DNA of 64,000 nt, from positions 543,501 to 607,500 of the forward strand of contig NC_090148.1 of NCBI RefSeq assembly GCF_017916325.1, given 5' to 3'. A model generated the notes under the pieces. It was not told the DNA's origin. It was given only the letters and a program-made list of their open reading frames with translations, and did no database searches. A program made the position numbers and the translations under genes. Source of the DNA: Leishmania martiniquensis (Eukaryota > Euglenozoa > Kinetoplastea > Trypanosomatida > Trypanosomatidae). Of the stretch, positions 18,828-30,602 are shown in pieces. Position 1 is the first letter of the stretch. The number at the start of each line of letters is the position of its first letter.

Positions 18828-21800
18828 TGTTTTTCCTTCACGCAGCGGCTTCACACCGTAAGAAACTACCCAGCGTCTTCTGTATGCTCAGCGTCACGCG
18901 CGTGTATAATAATAAGTACAAATGGAGAAAGTAGACGGAAGGGTGACGGCAAGAGGGAAAAAAAAAGAATGCCCACGAAGACTGGAAAAAGAGGGCGGAG
19001 GGGGAGAGAAAGAGAGATACGAAAACACGCAACAGCGAACCACGCGAGATGGAAGGAAAATATGCCGAGAGAAAAGGGGTCGAGATTCGCTTAGAAAGCT
19101 GAAACAGAGACGGGTGAGCGAGCGCGCACGCACTTGGAGGGTGAAAACGGGACCAGATTTGAATCAGCCGACACGGAAGGGAAAAAACGGGCGCGGTGAG
19201 CTCTGGCATGCAGCACAGAAAATGACCACAGACACACACACACGCGCGAAGAAAAGCGACTCAGAAGAGCGAAGACAGAGAGTCGATCGACTCAAAGAAA
19301 AAAGGGGGAAGAGAGGAAATACGTCAAGAGAAAGGAGCCCCGAATCGAAGCGGGCCACTCAACGCGTCGGCCCGCGCAGCCGCTCTTCCCTTTTTTACAC
19401 AAAAAACACCACCTTTCCTCTGCGGTGCGTGGGCAGGACGTTTGGCGATCAGCTTCCAGTACGCTTCTCTGCTTTATTTGTGATCTGGTCGGCGTTCCAA
19501 AGAAAAGCAGCGCGAAAAGAGTCGCTTTAGCGGCAACGACGAGCGACGAATGGCGGTGGCGAAGTCTCTTCCCTTTCACCGCGAGGACGTGTGCTCGTGC
19601 AGCAGACAAATGGTGAACTGTGCAGGCGACACGTAATTTGTATATGTTTATTTTTGAGTGCGACTTGCGTAAGTCCGCTATAGAAAAAAAGGGGGAAAAG
19701 GCAGGCCCGCGAGGCGAGGGGAAGGAGCAGTCTTTGCCTGTGCCCCTCTGTTGCTGCTTGTCTGTGTGAATCGACGTGCGGCAAGTGAAATGCGCTGCAG
19801 AATTCAAAGAGGGAAAGAGGAGGAGAGAGAGGCAAAAAGAAAAAATGAAGAGCCTCCCTCTAAGGCGCGAAAAGAAAAAGATACACAGAAGCAGATGGTT
19901 TCCCCTTTTCTTGCGAAAACGAGGCTAGTCAAGAAAGCCGAGAGTAGCTGAGTGGTGCTTCTTTCTCCACGCTGTTTGGCTGATGCAGGTGCTAGCGAGG
20001 TTCGGAGAGTGGAGGAAATAGAGAAGTGAGAGAGAGACGGGAGTCAGCACACCACAGGCAATCGCTCACGCCACTGCAGATGCCCGTCACGGTAGGAATT
20101 CAATCGAAATCACTGGCACACGCGCTTGGGCAAGCTTCTCTTTCTGTGTTGGTGCTTTCCACTATTTCTCGATTTCACCGTCCCCCTTTCTGGCGCCTTG
20201 TCGTCGAACCTTCGTGAGCCTTCCGTCCTCCTTTAAGAGCCTGGTCAGTTCACGCGCTAGCTGTGGTGCAGCAGACGAAAAGAAAGGAGGAGAGAGGCGA
20301 GCTAAAAAAAAGGGAGGGAGGGCAGATGCTGCGAAGCACACCGGCGTCAGAGAACAAGCCAAGGCGCCACGAGCGCACTCAAATAGAGGTGCCGCTCTGG
20401 AAGACCACCAGCGCTGCCAAAGAGTTACGTCAAAACTGCTGTCGGTGAGGATGAAGCGAGTGGAAAGAGAGAGAGAGCTGTGCGTGCTACCTTAATATGC
20501 TGTGTCCTTCTACTCTGCTTGCAGCTGATAGAGATAAGAGACACCAGCCGAGCGAGCGACCAGACTGAAACGAAAATATGAGGAGTGGAGTGTGTGGTGG
20601 GTGATAAGGAGGGATACGCACCTGCAGAACGGTGTGTGTGGGGGGGGGGAAGGCAGTGAAAAGAGAGGGGAAAGGACACCGACGTCGGTTCGAGGCGTGC
20701 GTGTGCTCAATTCTTCTGTCTTTTCTGTTTTTTTTTTGTGGTTGCCCCAGGAGTTGCGAGTGAAGAGGAGAGGAGAGAAGCGCTTCTGCGTGCGGTGCCC
20801 AACGAAGTGCTTAAGGCCAAAGGAAACGCCGCACACACACGCACACACACACACGCACGCACAAAAGGGGAGAGGGCGTACGCTCGATGTACACTGAGGG
20901 GCACACGGAAGAGACGGCGGTGAAGGGAGAAGAGGAAGCGCAGCCGGGGAGAAGCGCACCTGAGAAACGTAAGAGCGAACAACAACAGCAAAAGAAAAAA
21001 AGAAGGATGGGTAAATTCGCGCACGTGCACAGAGTCGACACGAAACGGAGCGCCTCACCCACTCAATGCCGATCGGGAAGCCTATTGTAAATAAGAATGG
21101 CCTTACTTGAGATAAAAATAAGAAGAGGGAGGAGAGCACTACACAGGAAAAGGAGCGATGGGGGGAGGGAGACGAGGGGAGGGGGTGACGATGTAGAGAG
21201 CGAAGCCGCTTTAAATGAGCTTGCGGAGGCTGCACAGCGAAAAGAGGGAGAGGGAGAGAGGGCCGCGCGGACCCCACAGTAATTTCCGTTCGGTCCCTTA
21301 CACTGCCGGGGTTGCCTGTTGTGAAGCTGACCAGCGCGCACCTCCGATCCCCTCGACTGCAGCTTTGATGTTATTGATGGAAGAGCTGTGGAGAGGTTGA
21401 GGAGCAGACGCCACGGCGAGGGTGCGGCTACGGTGGTGGCTGCGCAACTGATAGAAAACTCACCACAGTGAAACAGCGGTTCGGGTCTTTTTGTATGCTT
21501 GCGACGAATCGCGAATGTTCGTATCTCCCTCTCCCTCCCACACTCTCTCTTGTCCCCTGTGGGCGGAGTACGCGTGCAAACGATTGCCGGCTCCTCTTTC
21601 TGCTTCCAAATTCGTATCGCTCTGTTCGGTAGCGACAGTCACGATGACAGCAGACGGGTGAGCACGAAAAAGAGGGATCCGTTCGATGGCGTCAGCGCGC
21701 GTGTATGAGTATGCGAGTGCTTCACGAAACGCGCCAATGCGAGGGAGATCGGCACGACTACACGCTAAGAAAGGCAAAAAAATCGAAAGCAGAAAATGGA

Positions 21801-24800
21801 GAGGGGCTCTGGCACCGCAGCCCTCCTCGGCCACAACGTGCGCAGCGGTTCAAAGAGCTCGAGTCGCGCTGGAGCACGCGTGGCGTTCTCTTTTAGGGTG
21901 CGGGCTCAGATGAGGGAGAAAGGAAGCAGATGGAGCAACCGGTGACAGCAATTTTTGAGATGAAAAAGAGAACAAAGGAGAGCCGCAGTACAGCACTGCC
22001 ACAACAAAGATCAGGCGAGTCCAACGGCACACGGTGGTGCACACTAACAGCACACTATTCACACACGCGCACACAAATAAAGAGGGGGGAAGAGAGACGG
22101 ATGCGGAATGAAGAAAAGCGGCACACAAACACACACGCAGGCGCCAAAAAGAAAAAAAAATGAGGCGGGCACCCGCACAAAAGGGGGGAGGGGGGAGGGG
22201 GAAATGAGCAGAGTATTCCAATCGGCGGCGTCCACAACAGACGTGCGTGTCTTCTTTTTTCTTGATATGCGTTTAGGATCACTGCAATCGCGTATCGGCC
22301 AAACGCGCAACGATCAGCGAAGTGTACAGATAGGGCCCGAGGGAGACCCTCTATTACTGCAGTTCCGTTTTTGGATGACAGGGACTTCGGCCCTCCCACG
22401 ACTCTCACCTCCTATACGACGCTATCTACTCCTTATTCGTTTGCCGTTGCGCACTGACGTCGACTCATGCGACCCAATCGTACAAAGCGTTAAGGTGATA
22501 AAGAAAAAAAAGGAGGCGAGAAGACGTCGACTGGCGCTTGTGTATGTCTCTCGGCACCGCCCTCGACTTCCTTCTCTTCTTCGCTTCGTGCTGCTGCCGA
22601 GAGTGTGCGTGAGGGGAGGGAGAAGAGGCACTCCTTCCACTCAGAAAAGGAAAGGCGCGCTGTATCTGCGGCCTCCCGTTGACGCCTCCCCGTCCGCAAA
22701 CGCTTCCTCACACTTCTGCTCTTTTACTCGCGGCCGGGTATACCGCACAGGGAGCGTCACGTCCCCTGAAGGCGCGCTAATGATGCTACACAACGAAACG
22801 GCGTCAGGCCCGCCGCTGAAGTGGTGATGCGTCCAATTCTTCAATGTTCGCAGCAGTGTCACTCCTGGGTTTGCGGTTTATCCTTGCGCTCTCTGTCGCT
22901 CTAGAGAACGGAGAGCGGGGCAAATAGTGGGCAGCGAAGGCTGCGGATGGACTTGGGCGAAGGCGGAGAGGAGAGGGGCGGTCGGGGTGCGGCTCCAAGA
23001 AGGGAGTGGCAGCGCTCCCAAAAAAACGCTCCAAAAATGCGAATGGAAGAGGGAGTAAGCCGTCTTGCCAATTTCGGCGAGCAATGGACTTGTCTGAGAA
23101 AGATGCGGAAGAGAAGGCGAGCCCTCGGAGAACGAGAAAAGGCGACGACGCTGACACGCAGGAGTGGCCGTTGCGTATCTGCACAGAAGAATAGGCAGGT
23201 GGTGGTGGTAGGAGGGGGGGAAGAACCAAAAGCAGTTAGCAAAGGCAGAGAGAGGATCGAAGGAGTGCAGACGGCCACTGGTACAGAAAAATGTGGATGG
23301 GGATGGCGTGCAGAGCGGCCCAAAGGAGGAAGCGATCAAAGAATAGAGGAGACGAGGTGCTGCAAGCAAACGACGGGCGCTCGTAAAGCGCTTCGTCGAT
23401 GGCGAAGGGGAAACGGCAAATGAGGGGGGAAAAGTGGGAAGGGACGAGAGGAAAAAAGAAAAGGCAAACACACACACACTAATGGCGTGAGTAAACGCAG
23501 AGAGAGAGAGAGGAGGAGGAGGAGGAGGAGAGGGGCACGAAAAAATGCAAGAGAGGAACAGCGTCTGGGGTAGCAACCAGTGAGACAGCGGAGAATAATG
23601 GCCTGTGGGTGGTTGAGCACCCGTGCAACTGCGCCAGCAAGCAAAAATTTAACCCGAAGCACAAGAGACGTAAGGCAAGGGCGGAAGTGATTGAAGAAAA
23701 TGGCTGAAGCGCTCAAAAATAGGAAGAAGCGATGACAGCCAATGAAGAAAAAAAAACGCTTGCGAAGAGAACAGGTCGGGTGATATAAGTCGTGCAAACG
23801 AAAGAGACACACACACAGACCGAGACCGAGAGCACACGCGACACGCCGACAGAGAGACACAGAGAGAAATACAAACGCAATGCAAAGGAGGATCAGTGCA
23901 AAGATCAAATGTTGTGACTCCGCCGGTCAACACTTCAAGAAGCGGAGCGGAGAAGTCAATGAGAACACTCGCGTAACGCAGAAAAGGACGAAAGTCGTAC
24001 AACAAAGAGAAAAAACGGAAACAACTAAGCGACACTTACACACCGGTACAGATGGAGAGAGACACACACAAGCAGCAACGAAAAGCGCGCAGTCTGTCAC
24101 ACGCGCTCTGGAGGAGAAGCAGGCGGGAAAGAGGGGAGGGGGAGGGATGAGCACAGTCAAGTTGCTTGATATAAAAAGTGAAAAGGGAAGCAGGAGCGCG
24201 ATACAGCCGACACGCGGCGTTCCGAAAACGCTGGAAGGAGAGCAGGTGTGACAGTTCGGGCGCAAAAGTATTTTGAGCGTGCCAACGGCAACGGGAGATG
24301 GCACAATCGCGAGCAGCCTCGAGAGAGGGGTGGAGAGAAGGAGTGAGCCTTGGCAGGAGTGAGGAATGAAAAAGGGGGGAGGGGAGAGGGGCGAAATGCG
24401 GACGTGTCTGTCTCTCTTCCTCGGCAACTCTCTCGGCAAATGCGATCGCCTCGACTGGTGCGCCGCTGTGGGCGTGTGCAGCCAATAGGCGAGGCAGGGG
24501 CGGATGGCAGGGCGGGAGGGAGGGGGAGGCGAGGGAGAGAGAGGGAGAGGGAAAGGCGAGAGCCCAACAAAGATCGCCTTCGCGCGCTCCCCACTCTGCA
24601 GAGGCAAGTGCCGCTTTTTTCTACCGCCTCCGTTCTTTGACCTCGGCGCCTATACGTCCCTCTGCTCGGCGGCTCGATGGGGTCAGGGAGGATCCGGACG
24701 CGAGGGAAGAGAGGCGGCAATCCACGGTTGCCTCTCCGCTGGATGCCGTTCGCTCGTTTCCTCAGCGTCAACTTTTCTTTGCACAGCTCTCAACGACTTG

Positions 24801-25640
24801 TCGGATAGGCGATGCCTTTGTTGGTGCGTCGTCCTCCCCTTTCAGTTTTGACCACTGCCGTCGTGGGATTGCTTACGCGCCAGCTCCTCTTCCTTATCAC
24901 GCTCTCTTGCGAGGAGCCTTGACGAAGAAACGACGCCGGGGATACGACGGGCGTGAATTCGGGGGGACGAGGGAAGTACGGAATGTGTGTTTGCCTGTGT
25001 TTGCGCGTAGGTGCAAGACAGACGTCCCCAAACCAAACAGCCACGGAGAACGACAGCCAAATAAATAAATATATATATATATGCCGTTATTACATATATG
25101 AACGTGTCGCTCACACTGCGACAAAATATCAAACGCGAAGAAGACGCGAGGAGAGGAGAAAGAGGGGGACGAACGCAAAAAAAATGAAGAAGGAACTAAA
25201 TGAGAGTGTGTGTGTAGTCGAACGTTTGTTGTCGGAACAAGTCACTCGCGTCTGCGGGGGAAGGCGCATGTACGGCGTCGTATGCAGAGGGAGGTGTAGG
25301 AAGGGGGGAAGAAGGAAGTACAGCGCATTGGGTTAGTGTCGAGTGGGGGGGGGCATTGGGGCGGCACACTGTAGAGCCCAGGCAGCGTGCACGCCTATGG
25401 GTACCAGAGCATGGAGGGAGTGAGAAAGGGGCCGCTCACACTCTTTAATGAATTCCCAGTTTCTTGCGTCCTTCCCACCGTACTTACGGAGTTGCATGGC
25501 CCCTCTGGCGGCGCGTGCGTGACCCTCGTTGACCACACGCAGCACCAACGTCCTTTTTTGTTTTTTTTTGCCACTTCTCTGCGAACACTCCTCAAACATA
25601 TGCGCGGGCACATCAGTGCCCGTTAATGTCGCCCAACGTG
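18828..25640. other. Long gene-free stretch between UEV1 and the phosphatase gene (left part)
   Basis: Together with the repeat and flank to 27574, about 8.7 kb separates two genes on the same strand. On the plus strand it is strongly purine-rich (A/G), with CA/GT, GA and GGA microsatellites: 20823-20860 CA-rich, 23505-23532 GA/GGA, 25064-25083 AT. ORFs of up to 255 codons exist but are dominated by Ser, Leu, Pro and Phe from pyrimidine tracts and show no domain. It probably holds a long UEV1 3'UTR and the phosphatase 5'UTR. I found no rRNA, and I noticed no tRNA but cannot exclude one. Confidence 0.5.
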
Positions 25641-26215
25641 TCAACTCCCCAATGTGCACGTCGACCGATAGACGCACGCACAGCCGCACAGCCCACCAAC
25701 ACCTGTCGCACCACGCCTGCGGCGTAGGAAAAAGTGTGTGTGTGTGGTCTGGGCACACGCCGCAGTATTCCTCCAGGGGCTGCGAGCCGCGGCATCCCAT
25801 AATGTGCTGTGGAGACGCTCCACACCCGGGCCTGGATGCGGCACTCGGTGGCGCGCTTCGGGGTGCCGGCGGTGCAGTGCGCAGAGGAGCGCCCTGAGGC
25901 CGATTCGTGGGGATCTCATCGCGCCCCCGCGGCGTCCAGCACTCGTGCTCGTCGCACCTCTGCCTGCTCTGCGTGGAGGCGGTACACCACGCCAGCGGTG
26001 CCTCGCCATCTTCATCTTCCACTTCCGCCGACCCCAGTGAGCGGATGTGCGTGGCTGGCTTGCCCGCGTGTGCCGCGGCAGGTGGGATGCTGCGGTGCGC
26101 CTGTGGTAGCAAGGGCGCTCCGCGCTCGCAGGCATGTTACGGGCATGGGCGTGCCCAACAGAGGAGACCCCGGATGGAGAAGCGCCTGCGCAGAGCATTG
26201 CCAGCCTAAACACAA
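25641..26215 (+). repeat. Dispersed intergenic repeat, family B copy 2 (full-length candidate, SIDER-like)
   Basis: The first 240 bp match copy 1 (16620-16865) almost exactly. The sequence then continues in the same style to about 26210, ending near GCATTGCCAGCCTAAACAC, an A-rich end. A total of about 550 bp fits a SIDER2-type element, known for 3'UTR locations and roles in mRNA turnover. Length and position support that class; I did not compare it with a consensus. Confidence 0.7.
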
Positions 26216-27574
26216 AGACATACACCTACACATGCACACACAGCAGAACGGCCACGGGCAGATCGGTAGAGTACGAGGCCCTCTTTGACTGACGGCAGCT
26301 TTGCGTTTCCTCTTTCATGCTAATTCTTCTCTCCCTCTCTCCGTGTGCATGTAAGTGCGCGCGTTCGTGTGATGCTGTCGCTTCAGGTCGAACGTCGCCG
26401 GCGCATTCGCTCACACGGGACGTAAATGAGGGCCACCGAGAAGGTGTGTGGAAGGGTGCAAAGAAGCAACATATATATATATATATGTCTCCGGGTAGAG
26501 TCAGAGAGCGAACAAAGACACACGTGTTAGACGAGTGAAGTGCTAGAGGGACTTCTATCATCACCACCACCACCACAGGCGAGACAGCAGCACATGGAGA
26601 AGAAAACAAAAATACCGACCCACTAGTCCGAGGTACACACACACACACGGTCGCGGACACGCCAACGAAGAGGAAACCGAGTCCAACTCGAAGGAAGCTC
26701 AGACCGCCAAATGAAAATCGCCCGTGAGAAACACCCGATAAACACGCACACACGATACACAAAGAGAGGCGTCCGTCCATATGTGCGTGTCTGTGTAGAA
26801 TAGGGTGCGGCCGGAGAAAGGTGCTAAACGCCGGAAACTTCGGCACATGCACACCGTCATAGAGTAGCGTCGCCCTTCTTCACCTTGTTGGCAGTCGCTG
26901 CAGCGTGGCTGTGGGTGCACCAAGCCGCATGTGTGAGTCGCCGGGGGTGATGCGGGTAACAACAGAGTGTGTTTGCATACGCCTTTGCGGCCTCGCTTTG
27001 CGCCCTCTCGTTTCTCAACTCCGCGGCCTCTTCGCGCAGCTCTCACTTCGCGGCACACTATTATTCTCACTCCACTCGTTGCATGCCTCGCTCCCGCTTT
27101 CTCGATGCTCTGCGTCTTCCGCCAGGAGAACGGTGACGGCACGCACGGGAGGCAGGAGAAAAACACCACCACGGCGCCCGTCCCCGACGATCATGGCGAC
27201 CCATTTCGCCCATCAGCTGGCAGAAAGCTGAAAGACCAAGCGAAGAGTAGCGCCGCAGGCGCCGACGACCAGCGCCTCGTGGAGTAAAGAAGGGAGGGGA
27301 GGTGGGGGGGCGGTGGCGTTGAATAGACAGCGGAGAAAAGATGAAGGGCGAGCGAGAGGCGACCCTCTTCGTGCCATCACCGCCTCTAAACTGATGCTAC
27401 CTCCTTATCCTTAGTGCATCTGCGTAAGAGTGTATGTGCGCATGTGCATGTCTCCGAAAGGGTGGAGGTCAAGCGCAGGGCCTCGAAGCCATGAACCGGC
27501 GCGGACATATATAGAGAGAGATAAAGCAACGGTGGCGCCGCCTCACGCAGTCGCCCCCGCCGGCAGAGACACTC
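26216..27574. other. Gene-free stretch downstream of UEV1 (right part)
   Basis: About 1.36 kb, probably the proximal 3'UTR of UEV1. It contains an AT microsatellite near 26470-26487 and a CA run near 26636-26648. No convincing coding region. Confidence 0.5.
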
Positions 27575-27991
27575 TTAGTACATAGACCCTTCTGGTGGCT
27601 GCGTCAGTTTGCGGTTCTGAGGCTGCGCCATCTCCTTCCGCAGCTCTGACAAGCACATTTCCATCGTCGTCTGGCGATTCCAGTTCTTGAAGACGTGGAA
27701 CTTGCTGCGGTTCACCGTGCCATCGGGGTCGACGCAGGGCAGGTTCACCTTGCTGAGGAATCGGATGTGAGGCGGTACCTTCGGGTAATTCTCATCGCAG
27801 TAAATCTCAAGCGACAAAATGCGGTACTCGAAGGTGCTGCTAGGGGGACCAACAATAGTACCGTTCCAGTAGTGGAAGAAGATGTCTGCCGTGTCACGCA
27901 GGCCCACAGAAACATTTTGGTTGCTTCCAGTGCCCTTCTCACCGGCCTCCAGTTCCTCCAGGAGGCGAAAGTTGCGCGGCACCTCGACCAT
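27575..27991 (-). CDS. UEV1: Ubiquitin-conjugating enzyme E2 variant (Mms2/UEV1)
   Basis: A 138-residue E2 variant. Such proteins pair with a Ubc13-type E2 to build Lys63-linked ubiquitin chains; from memory the Leishmania UBC2-UEV1 pair is needed for differentiation. The start VPRNFRLLEELEAGEKG is a hallmark of UEVs. The E2 core runs through YPKVPPHIRFLSKVNLPCV, and the C-terminus LRKEMAQPQNRKL matches the Mms2 tail. No HPN motif and no catalytic cysteine are present at the usual position, so it should be a non-catalytic cofactor. The frame is open to 28072, but only from a GTG. The ATG at 27991 lies 10 nt below a strong acceptor, TTCTTTTCTTGCAG, and matches the family start. No Ubc13-type E2 gene is in the window. 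Confidence 0.95.
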   Translation of the reverse strand: MVEVPRNFRLLEELEAGEKGTGSNQNVSVGLRDTADIFFHYWNGTIVGPPSSTFEYRILSLEIYCDENYPKVPPHIRFLSKVNLPCVDPDGTVNRSKFHVFKNWNRQTTMEMCLSELRKEMAQPQNRKLTQPPEGSMY

Positions 27992-28001
27992 CTCCGTTGA
28001 T

Positions 28002-28050
28002 CTGCAAGAAAAGAACGGTTGGATGTTGGCCTGGGGAAGGGGCCTCAGTG
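28002..28050 (-). promoter_or_regulatory. Candidate spliced-leader acceptor for UEV1
   Basis: On the minus strand, CCGTTCTTTTCTTGCAG ends with AG at 28003-28002. This leaves a 5'UTR of only 10 nt before the UEV1 ATG and excludes the upstream in-frame extension. Confidence 0.65.
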
Positions 28051-28764
28051 GGAGGACAGCACACACGAGCACACGAAGGCGAAATGGGAGAAGCCACGGC
28101 GAGAGAGTGGGTTGAAACGGCGTGGAGGAGTGTAGAGATGTCGGAGCTCGTACTCGAGAGGAGCTGACAAGACAGCCACGTCACTCCAACGCGGACGGAA
28201 AACCACCGAAGCAACACAAGACGAACGCGAGGGAGGGGAGGGGAGAAAAGGCCGATGACGCGTGGCGTTGAAGGCAAAACGGAAGGAAGACGTGACAAGC
28301 CCGAGTGGCTGCAGGCATACGCGCAGAAGCACACCAGCGCGTCCACGAGCACGCAAAGACAAAAAAGATGCGGAGTGAGGGTATGAGAGAGGGAGCCGGA
28401 GAAAGGGTCGAATGTGTGAGCGCGATTAGCGCGGACACTGCACATATCCTTTACGATATCGCATGCGGCGAAGAAGGCGGGACATTTCGTCACACGCTCA
28501 TGCAGCTCTCTTCCCACTGCGATGCAATGATTTCGCCGTGACGCACCCGCATGAGCACAGACGGCGCACAAACGCGACAGAACTGACGACCGCAGCAGCT
28601 GCAGTGCCAGCGAACGCTTACACAGCAGTGCGCGCTGGCCACAACAAAGAAAAAAGAGAAGCTGCCCACAAGCCACGCGCAAGCCTCGTGTCAGCCATGG
28701 GTGTTTTCTTCGTTTTCGACTACTCTTCATGCGCTTCTGGCCCTAATGGCAGTAGTGGGCGCAC
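28051..28764. other. Intergenic DNA upstream of UEV1
   Basis: About 700 bp without a gene. A 263-codon minus-strand frame covers most of it but is Cys/Ser/Leu-rich without a domain and overlaps the UEV1 start in another frame. Rejected as coding. Confidence 0.45.
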
Positions 28765-29205
28765 CATGGTGGTACCTCAGAATCTCTTACCAGCGGAATA
28801 TGGGAAAGGCGAGCAGCCCCCTCCCCACACCCCCTCTCTCTGCCTCTCTCTAGCCCTGCCAACTGCCCCGAGTCATCCCTGGTAGCGGCACCGCGGCCGG
28901 CTACGTGCGCCGGAGCGCCGTGCGGCAGTGCACCCGCTTGCGCCACCCACACGATGGGTACGGAGCCGGGCGTGGCACGGGCGTATGTGACCCGGCCCCG
29001 GCCGCCCACTGTGGTGCGGCGAGTCTGCGCCACTCGGATGGGGAGGAGGGGGGAGTGCGCGGCGTGGGTGCGTGGGCAGAGTACGAGACGGGGGCCGCGC
29101 TCGGCTGACGGAGTCGGCGCCTTGCTGTCGTGCCTGCCCGACGGCTGCTTCGCACCCGCGTAATGGGCCAGTGCCAGGGCGTGAGGGGGAGCCGAGTGGG
29201 GCCCA
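28765..29205 (-). repeat. Dispersed intergenic repeat, family A copy 3 (inverted, SIDER-like)
   Basis: The reverse complement of copies 1 and 2: the core at about 28800-29110 differs from them at only a few bases. Flank similarity continues to about 29200, where AGTGCCAGGGCGTGAGGGGG is shared with copy 1. It lies in the spacer between SAS-4 and UEV1 in the opposite orientation. Confidence 0.75.
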
Positions 29206-30602
29206 TTTTCTATGGAAGAAGGGACGCGGTGGAGGGAAAACGGTTACTTCCTGTGGGTGACACGTCTACTGTTTACATCCTGACCCTTTCGCCGCGCCTA
29301 TTCAGGGCCGAAGCGGCAACGGCAATGAACCCCTCCTCCCCCTCCTCCATCCGCCCTGTCTCATCGCTGTGGTCCACCAGAGTTCAGACCACAGCATACC
29401 CACTAGGAAAAAAATGGGTGGGTATGGGGGCAAGACGGAAGCAAAGGCTGTGACACGCCACCTCTTCTCTCGATGGCTCTTTCCTCTCATATGTATTCGC
29501 CTGCGTGCAACGACGGGGCGGTGCTAGGAGAGTGCAAAGAGGAGGAGGGGGCAAAGAGCACAGCGAAGAGCATGGCGCCTATCGCTGTGTTGTTGAGATG
29601 CACCATGGCCACCACAAGAAAGAACGGCATCTCCAGACTGGCCTCGTGCCCTCCCACCCTCTAGTACTTCCTTTCACTCGACCCGTCACCAGGCACACAC
29701 TCGGCCCCAGGCCGCACTTGCGATGCACCGGCAAACCACTGCAATAGCGACCGCCAGCGAAGGGGAGAAAGAGAGGGAAGCGACAGCGAAAGGGCAGCCA
29801 CCACCAAAGAAAAAAATAATAAGCACCGAATGGGCAGACACGACAATAGCGAGGGAAGGGAGTCGGCGGAATGGCCGTACAGAGGCGGGGTACACACACA
29901 CACACGCAACGGAGACGAAGAGATGACGGGGAATTCGAAAAAAAAAAACGACAGCAATTCGCCGCAGTATGCCGCACACAAACACACATTCAGAGAGGGG
30001 GTAGGAAAGCAACTCTAAGAGAGAGAGACATCATCCGACTCAGCGCCTGCGGCTGCACAGCATCACAGGCACAGAAAAGGTAGAAGAGTGGTAGCGAGGG
30101 AAGAGGGCAGCGGGAGTCAGAGCAGACAGGTACGCGTACATGGCGGTGGCCTCACATGTATGTCCCCACAGAAGACCTCCACGTAGCTATGAAAATGCAT
30201 TTTCTCTTTGCTTCTGTCCTCTGCTCCCTTCCTCCACCCTCAACCTCACCCCCCTCTTCCGCTCACAGACATGCATCGTCTCTCGGACAAGACAGAGAGC
30301 AACCGACAGGAAACGTTTCTACGACAAGAGAGAGTACAGGTACATATCACCATCTCTACTTGGTCAACTGCCACATCATGCCCTACACCCCGCACCCCCC
30401 TCCTCCTTCCTCCTTCTTTTCTCTCGCATCGCCTCACCGTACACATCCACCTTGGCAGCTTTAAGAATAGGGATAGAAGAAGCGACAGCGCACATAGTTG
30501 GACGGAGAATGCGCGAGGCGAGAGCTGAGATGCTCTCGCGCGAAAAGGGATGCTGAAGGAAACGAAATCGGCGGACTCATGATTCCTCGCATCACTGCCC
30601 TG
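29206..30602. other. Probable 3'UTR/spacer downstream of SAS-4
   Basis: About 1.4 kb of low-complexity sequence with A-rich and CA-rich runs near 29810-29990. No gene recognised. Confidence 0.45.

Noticed and set aside
20510..21277. Minus-strand ORF of 255 codons in the 8.7-kb gap
   Set aside because: Composition follows pyrimidine tracts (Phe, Ser, Leu, Pro, Cys); no domain and no acceptor at the start.
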